Shown here: one piece after another, positions 5,843 through 8,143 of the stretch
Position numbering within the stretch: the first letter of the stretch is position 1
Layout of the letters: each line of letters opens with the position of its first letter
From: REEB95 sp035632395
GTDB lineage: Bacteria > Pseudomonadota > Alphaproteobacteria > ATCC43930 > CGMCC-115725
Reading direction: 5' to 3'
DNA: 8,143 nt
NCBI GenBank assembly: GCA_035632395.1
Contig: DASQGX010000008.1
Location: forward strand, 1 to 8,143
Program-made: the position numbers and the translations under genes
Notes under the pieces: model-generated
Databases searched by the model: none
Seen by the model: the letters and a program-made list of their open reading frames with translations, nothing else
What the model was told of the DNA's origin: nothing

Positions 5843-6916
5843 ATGGACAGCACGCGTGCGATGGCGCACACGGTCAATCCGGCGAACGAACGCGGCCGCG
5901 AGGGCTTCTACCAGCGCGCCGGCGGCCAGAACCTGGCGCCGTTGTGGCGCGTGCTCGGCGCGCTCGTCACCGACGAGCCGGTATCGCCGGTCAAGGCGAC
6001 GATCTGGAAATACAGCGACGTGCGCCCGTACCTGATGGAGGCGTGCAAGCTGATCACCGCCGCCGAAGCCGAGCGTCGCGTCATGATGCTCGAGAATCCG
6101 GGGCTGCCGGGACAGTCGCGCATCACCCACAGCCTGTTCGCCGGCCTGCAGATCATCCTGCCCGGCGAGGTTGCGCCCGCCCACCGCCACGTCGCATCGG
6201 CGTTGCGTTTTATCATCGAAGGCAAGGATGCTTACACCGCCGTCGCCGGCGAGAAGACTTACATGCTGCCCGGCGATTTCGTGATCACGCCGTCGATGAC
6301 CTGGCACGATCACGGCAACGAGGGCAGCGGGCCGATGGTATGGCTCGACGGGCTCGACGTGCCGATCGTCAACCTGATGGATGCGAGCTTCCGCGACGGC
6401 TACCCCGAAGCGAGCCATCCGGTGACCCGGCCGGAAGGTGCCGCCGAAATCGAATACGGCTACAACATGCTGCCGCTCGATCAGGAATTCGGCGGCCAGA
6501 CTTCGCCGATCTTCAACTACCCCTATGCGCGCACACGCGACGGTCTCGAGAAACTGCGCCGCTTCCGCAAGCCCGATCCCTACGCCGGATTCAAGATGAA
6601 ATTCATCAATCCGGTGACCGGCGGTTGGGCGATGCCGACGATCTCGACCTGGATGCAGCTGGTGCCGAAAGGCTTCAAGACGCAGCCCTACCGTTCGACC
6701 GACAGCACGGTCTTCACCGTGGTCGAGGGCAGCGGCACGAGCACCATCGGCGGCCAGCGTTTCGACTGGCAGGCGCACGACATCTTCGTCGCGCCGAGCT
6801 GGCACTTCCAGGAGCATACGGCGTCGGAGGATGCCGTGCTGTTCGGCTTCTCTGACCGCGTCTGTCAGGAAAAGCTGGGTTTCTTCCGCGAGCAGCGCGG
6901 CAACGAAGCGCACTGA
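5843..6916 (+). CDS. gtdA: Gentisate 1,2-dioxygenase-type bicupin ring-cleavage dioxygenase
   Basis: This 357-residue cytoplasmic non-haem Fe(II) enzyme would open gentisate (2,5-dihydroxybenzoate) with O2 to maleylpyruvate. The first cupin has PGEVAPAHRHVASALRFIIEG (107-127) and GDFVITPSMTWHDHG (144-158). His114, His116 and His155 fit the three iron ligands of the family, by spacing. FNYPYARTRDGLEKLR in the linker and NPVTGGWAMPTISTWMQL before the degenerate second cupin (about 270-340) are typical of gentisate and salicylate 1,2-dioxygenases. I chose the ATG at 5843 because AGGG (5831-5834) lies 8 bases before it. A TTG at 5825 is in frame but has no comparable site. It is transcribed divergently from the importer. 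Maleylpyruvate isomerase and fumarylpyruvate hydrolase are absent here. Close relatives act on salicylate or 1-hydroxy-2-naphthoate, so the substrate and the symbol are provisional. Confidence 0.9.
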   Translation: MDSTRAMAHTVNPANERGREGFYQRAGGQNLAPLWRVLGALVTDEPVSPVKATIWKYSDVRPYLMEACKLITAAEAERRVMMLENPGLPGQSRITHSLFAGLQIILPGEVAPAHRHVASALRFIIEGKDAYTAVAGEKTYMLPGDFVITPSMTWHDHGNEGSGPMVWLDGLDVPIVNLMDASFRDGYPEASHPVTRPEGAAEIEYGYNMLPLDQEFGGQTSPIFNYPYARTRDGLEKLRRFRKPDPYAGFKMKFINPVTGGWAMPTISTWMQLVPKGFKTQPYRSTDSTVFTVVEGSGTSTIGGQRFDWQAHDIFVAPSWHFQEHTASEDAVLFGFSDRVCQEKLGFFREQRGNEAH

Positions 6917-6935
6917 TCGAGACAGCTACTCGATC
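6915..6935. terminator. Hairpin over the stop codons of two convergent genes, possible bidirectional terminator
   Basis: GATCGAG (6915-6921) and CTCGATC (6929-6935) are perfect 7-bp inverted repeats around a 7-base loop. The dioxygenase TGA (6914-6916) forms the base of the stem. The TAG of the opposing small gene (6926-6928) lies in the loop. It is placed to end both convergent transcripts. There is no U-tract on either side, so intrinsic termination would be weak; a role as a 3'-end stabilising structure is equally possible. Confidence 0.4.
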
Positions 6936-7117
6936 GGAACCGGCATCAGGCAGGGAACGCCAGTCGGGCAGGTTGTCTTCGCCGTCTCCAGCTCGTCCCA
7001 GTTCATCGCGATCCGGTTCTCGATGCGCTGAGCGACTGCGGGCTTGATCGGATGGCTTGCCAACATCGCCGTGAAGATCAGCAAAGCCCCCACGACATTC
7101 CACAACTCGTTCGACAC
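6926..7117 (-). CDS. Small uncharacterised exported or membrane-anchored protein
   Basis: This 63-residue frame starts with GTG at 7117. GGAG (7124-7127 on the plus-strand numbering, read on minus) sits 6 bases upstream, a good ribosome-binding site. A hydrophobic stretch (about 6-20, VVGALLIFTAMLA within it) is followed by SHPIKPAVAQ. It could be a signal peptide cut after Ala-Val-Ala (27-29) or an N-terminal anchor. The remaining roughly 34 residues are mildly acidic and contain two cysteines (50 and 56) in CPTGVPC. I recognise no family. The upstream spacer holds a cluster of palindromes and a CtrA-like box, which supports a regulated gene. The stop faces the dioxygenase stop 9 bases away. 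Chance open frames of this size are common in GC-rich DNA, so confidence is moderate. Confidence 0.5.
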   Translation of the reverse strand: MSNELWNVVGALLIFTAMLASHPIKPAVAQRIENRIAMNWDELETAKTTCPTGVPCLMPVPIE

Positions 7118-7138
7118 GGTCGGCTCCGATCAGACTGC

Positions 7139-7157
7139 GGCCGGCACACCGCCGGCC
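7139..7157 (-). other. GC hairpin upstream of the small exported-protein gene
   Basis: GGCCGGC (7139-7145) and GCCGGCC (7151-7157) are perfect 7-bp inverted repeats with a 5-base loop. It lies 12 bases upstream of the GGAG ribosome-binding site of the gene starting at 7117. It also lies about 130 bases downstream of the stop of the gene at 7286-7513. It could terminate the upstream transcript or form a leader structure. It lacks a U-tract on the minus strand. Confidence 0.3.
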
Positions 7158-7179
7158 ATTGAAGCACCGCCGACCGGGA

Positions 7180-7199
7180 TAACCGAATTCGGTTAACCG
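7180..7199. promoter_or_regulatory. 16-bp perfect palindrome overlapping a 10-bp palindrome, candidate operator
   Basis: TAACCGAATTCGGTTA (7180-7195) is a perfect palindrome. It overlaps a second perfect palindrome, CGGTTAACCG (7190-7199). TAACCG therefore occurs at 7180-7185 and 7194-7199 in one orientation, and once inverted at 7190-7195. It lies 63-82 bases upstream of the GTG at 7117, in promoter range. It is markedly AT-richer than its surroundings. Binding by a dimeric repressor is the likely reading, but no family is assigned. Confidence 0.45.
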
Positions 7200-7210
7200 T
7201 CGATGAAACA

Positions 7211-7229
7211 TGCTTAAGCGCTGCTTAAG
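7211..7229. promoter_or_regulatory. TTAA-N7-TTAA element (CtrA-type box) within a tandem TGCTTAAG repeat
   Basis: TGCTTAAG occurs at 7211-7218 and 7222-7229, an 11-bp (one helical turn) direct repeat. Because CTTAAG is itself palindromic, the unit is also a perfect 7-bp inverted repeat with a 3-base centre (7213-7229). TTAA (7214-7217), seven bases, TTAA (7225-7228) matches the CtrA consensus of alphaproteobacteria exactly. A TTAACC half-site lies nearby at 7193-7198. The element is about 95-110 bases upstream of the GTG at 7117. No plus-strand gene lies downstream. Confidence 0.45.
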
Positions 7230-7285
7230 ACCCAACGGAGAGACGTGCGAGCGGTTCCGGCCGTGCGGCGAGCGGCCGCGGCGGT

Positions 7286-7513
7286 TTACGGCGGCGGCTG
7301 TGCGCCGGTGATGCGCTCCGCCAGCCACGCGATTGCGCCTATGGCGAGACCAGCAGCGATGAATGAGATTCCCAGCAGCCGCAGGCCCAGGCCGAACCAA
7401 AAATGCGCCACGATGCGCATGGTGAACCCAATGGCGATGGCCGTCGCCGCCAGCATCCACAAGGCGGTAATGACCGGGTGCCGCTTACGGCCGCCGCCGC
7501 TTGCCTTCGCCAT
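7286..7513 (-). CDS. Small two-helix membrane protein of unknown function
   Basis: This 75-residue protein starts with ATG at 7513. Minus-strand GGGAGGGG lies just upstream, one of the best ribosome-binding sites in the window. The N-terminus is basic (KASGGGRKRH, 3-12), followed by a hydrophobic helix (about 14-33), a short turn with MRIVAHFW, and a second hydrophobic helix (about 41-64). The C-terminus is a short polar tail ending in PPP. The basic N-terminus predicts a cytoplasmic start and a hairpin topology with both ends inside. It lies 51 bases downstream of gyrB on the same strand, with no clear terminator between them, so co-transcription is possible. I do not recognise a named family. 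Confidence 0.7.
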   Translation of the reverse strand: MAKASGGGRKRHPVITALWMLAATAIAIGFTMRIVAHFWFGLGLRLLGISFIAAGLAIGAIAWLAERITGAQPPP

Positions 7514-7564
7514 CCGCCCCTCCCTTCCGGAATCCGCTCCGGCCAGGATCGGGGCATCCTAGCG

Positions 7565-8143
7565 CTAAACGTCGAGATTGGCGACTTCGAGCGCGTGGTG
7601 CTGGATGAACTCGCGCCGCGGCTCGACGACATCGCCCATCAGCGTCGAGAAAATCTCGAGCGCCGAATCCTCGTGCGTGACTTTGACCTGGAGCAGCGAC
7701 CGCACCGACGGATCGAGCGTCGTCTCCCACAGCTGCTCGGGATTCATCTCGCCGAGACCTTTGTAGCGCTGAATCGTGAGTCCCTTCTCTGCCACTTTGA
7801 ATGCCGCGTCGAGAAGATCGTCGACCCGGCCGAACGTCATCGATTCCTCTCCGTGCTGCAGCTGATACGGAGGAAGTCCGAACGACGCGAGCTGCTCGTA
7901 GATCCGCGCCATCTGCCTGAATTCGTAGGCGCCGAGAAGCGCGGAGTTGACCTGGGCGCGGCGCCCGCTTCCGTTCACGCCGACGCTGAATTCGATGTAC
8001 GGAGTCTCGGTGATCTCGTCGTTCTTCTCGCGCGTGTGCTCGAAGCCCGCCGCCGTGAGCGCCTGAAGGATGGCGCTCACTTTCTCCGGATCGCCGAAGG
8101 CGGACCGGTCGGTGAAGTGCTGCGCGAAAATGATGTCGAGCGC
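7565..8143 (-). CDS. gyrB: DNA gyrase subunit B, C-terminal part (5' end beyond the window)
   Basis: The frame is open from the right edge to TAG at 7565-7567, giving 192 residues. It begins ALDIIFAQHFTDRSAFGDPEKVSAIL; the GTG at 8078-8080 is internal, not a start. The tail carries the GyrB hallmark QRYKGLGEMNPEQLWETT (Gln codon at 7769-7771), then LMGDVVEPRREFIQ and the usual ending ANLDV. About 100 residues before the hallmark correspond to the long insert region of Gram-negative GyrB, which Gram-positive enzymes lack. GyrB supplies the ATPase and Toprim parts of the A2B2 gyrase that introduces negative supercoils. The GHKL and catalytic Toprim parts lie outside the window. PSVRSLLQVKV and MGDVVEPRREF make it GyrB; ParE is less likely but shares the fold. 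Confidence 0.93.
   Translation of the reverse strand, partial: ALDIIFAQHFTDRSAFGDPEKVSAILQALTAAGFEHTREKNDEITETPYIEFSVGVNGSGRRAQVNSALLGAYEFRQMARIYEQLASFGLPPYQLQHGEESMTFGRVDDLLDAAFKVAEKGLTIQRYKGLGEMNPEQLWETTLDPSVRSLLQVKVTHEDSALEIFSTLMGDVVEPRREFIQHHALEVANLDV

Noticed and set aside
5744..6913. Long 389-residue open frame on the minus strand opposite the dioxygenase
   Set aside because: It lies fully antisense to a gene with clear cupin motifs. Its translation is low-complexity Arg/His/Ala/Asp-rich, as expected from the complement of GC-rich coding DNA. No ribosome-binding site or family match was seen.
7245..7562. 105-residue plus-strand frame downstream of the CtrA-like box
   Set aside because: It is antisense to the 75-residue membrane protein, which has a strong ribosome-binding site and sensible hydrophobic helices. 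This frame is Arg/Pro/Ala-rich with no features.
7514..7564. CCGGA...TCCGG small inverted repeat between gyrB and the 75-residue gene as a terminator
   Set aside because: A 5-bp stem with no U-tract on the minus strand in a very GC-rich spacer is not convincing.
7560..7567. TAGCGCTA 8-bp palindrome at the gyrB stop codon as a terminator
   Set aside because: Too short and without a loop or U-tract; 8-bp palindromes are expected by chance in a window this long.
1..8143. CRISPR arrays, tRNA or rRNA genes, insertion sequences, prophage or toxin-antitoxin modules
   Set aside because: I looked for repeated spaced units, cloverleaf-like segments, transposase motifs and terminal repeats on both strands and saw none. 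The space is almost fully taken by recognised genes.

Overview
This is a GC-rich, densely packed bacterial window. It is probably from a proteobacterium, and an alphaproteobacterium is my best guess. Three things point that way. The best promoter matches the rhizobial housekeeping pattern CTTGAC-N17-CTATAT at 11 of 12 positions. A TTAA-N7-TTAA element of the CtrA type lies at 7214-7228. The substrate-binding protein has a Tat signal peptide. This assignment is an inference, and the gyrB fragment at the right edge gives only weak and possibly conflicting evidence.

Layout from left to right: (1) 2-886, plus strand, the nearly complete end of a beta-hydroxyacid (3-hydroxyisobutyrate-type) dehydrogenase. 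(2) 891-5574, minus strand, a complete five-gene branched-chain-amino-acid-type (HAAT/Liv) ABC importer in transcriptional order binding protein, LivG, LivF, LivH, LivM. (3) 5575-5842, a divergent control region. (4) 5843-6916, plus strand, a gentisate 1,2-dioxygenase-type bicupin ring-cleavage enzyme. (5) 6926-7513, minus strand, two small uncharacterised membrane or exported proteins separated by a palindrome-rich spacer. (6) 7565-8143, minus strand, the C-terminal part of DNA gyrase subunit B.

The most coherent reading is a small aromatic-acid uptake and catabolism locus. The importer and the ring-cleaving dioxygenase are divergently transcribed from a 268-bp region. That region holds two near-identical outward-facing promoters, each TTGACAGCCC-N11-CCAAYAY, with a 21-bp interrupted palindrome almost exactly midway between them. 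This suggests a shared regulator, so the importer probably carries an aromatic ligand rather than leucine. No regulator gene, maleylpyruvate isomerase or fumarylpyruvate hydrolase lies in the window, so the pathway must be completed elsewhere.

I see no CRISPR array, transposase, tRNA, rRNA or prophage gene, and no clearly new multi-gene system. The observations most worth following are regulatory: the mirrored divergent promoters with their central operator, the cluster of palindromes and a CtrA-like box upstream of a small exported-protein gene, and hairpins at the convergent gene ends. The LivG signature motif is also degenerate.
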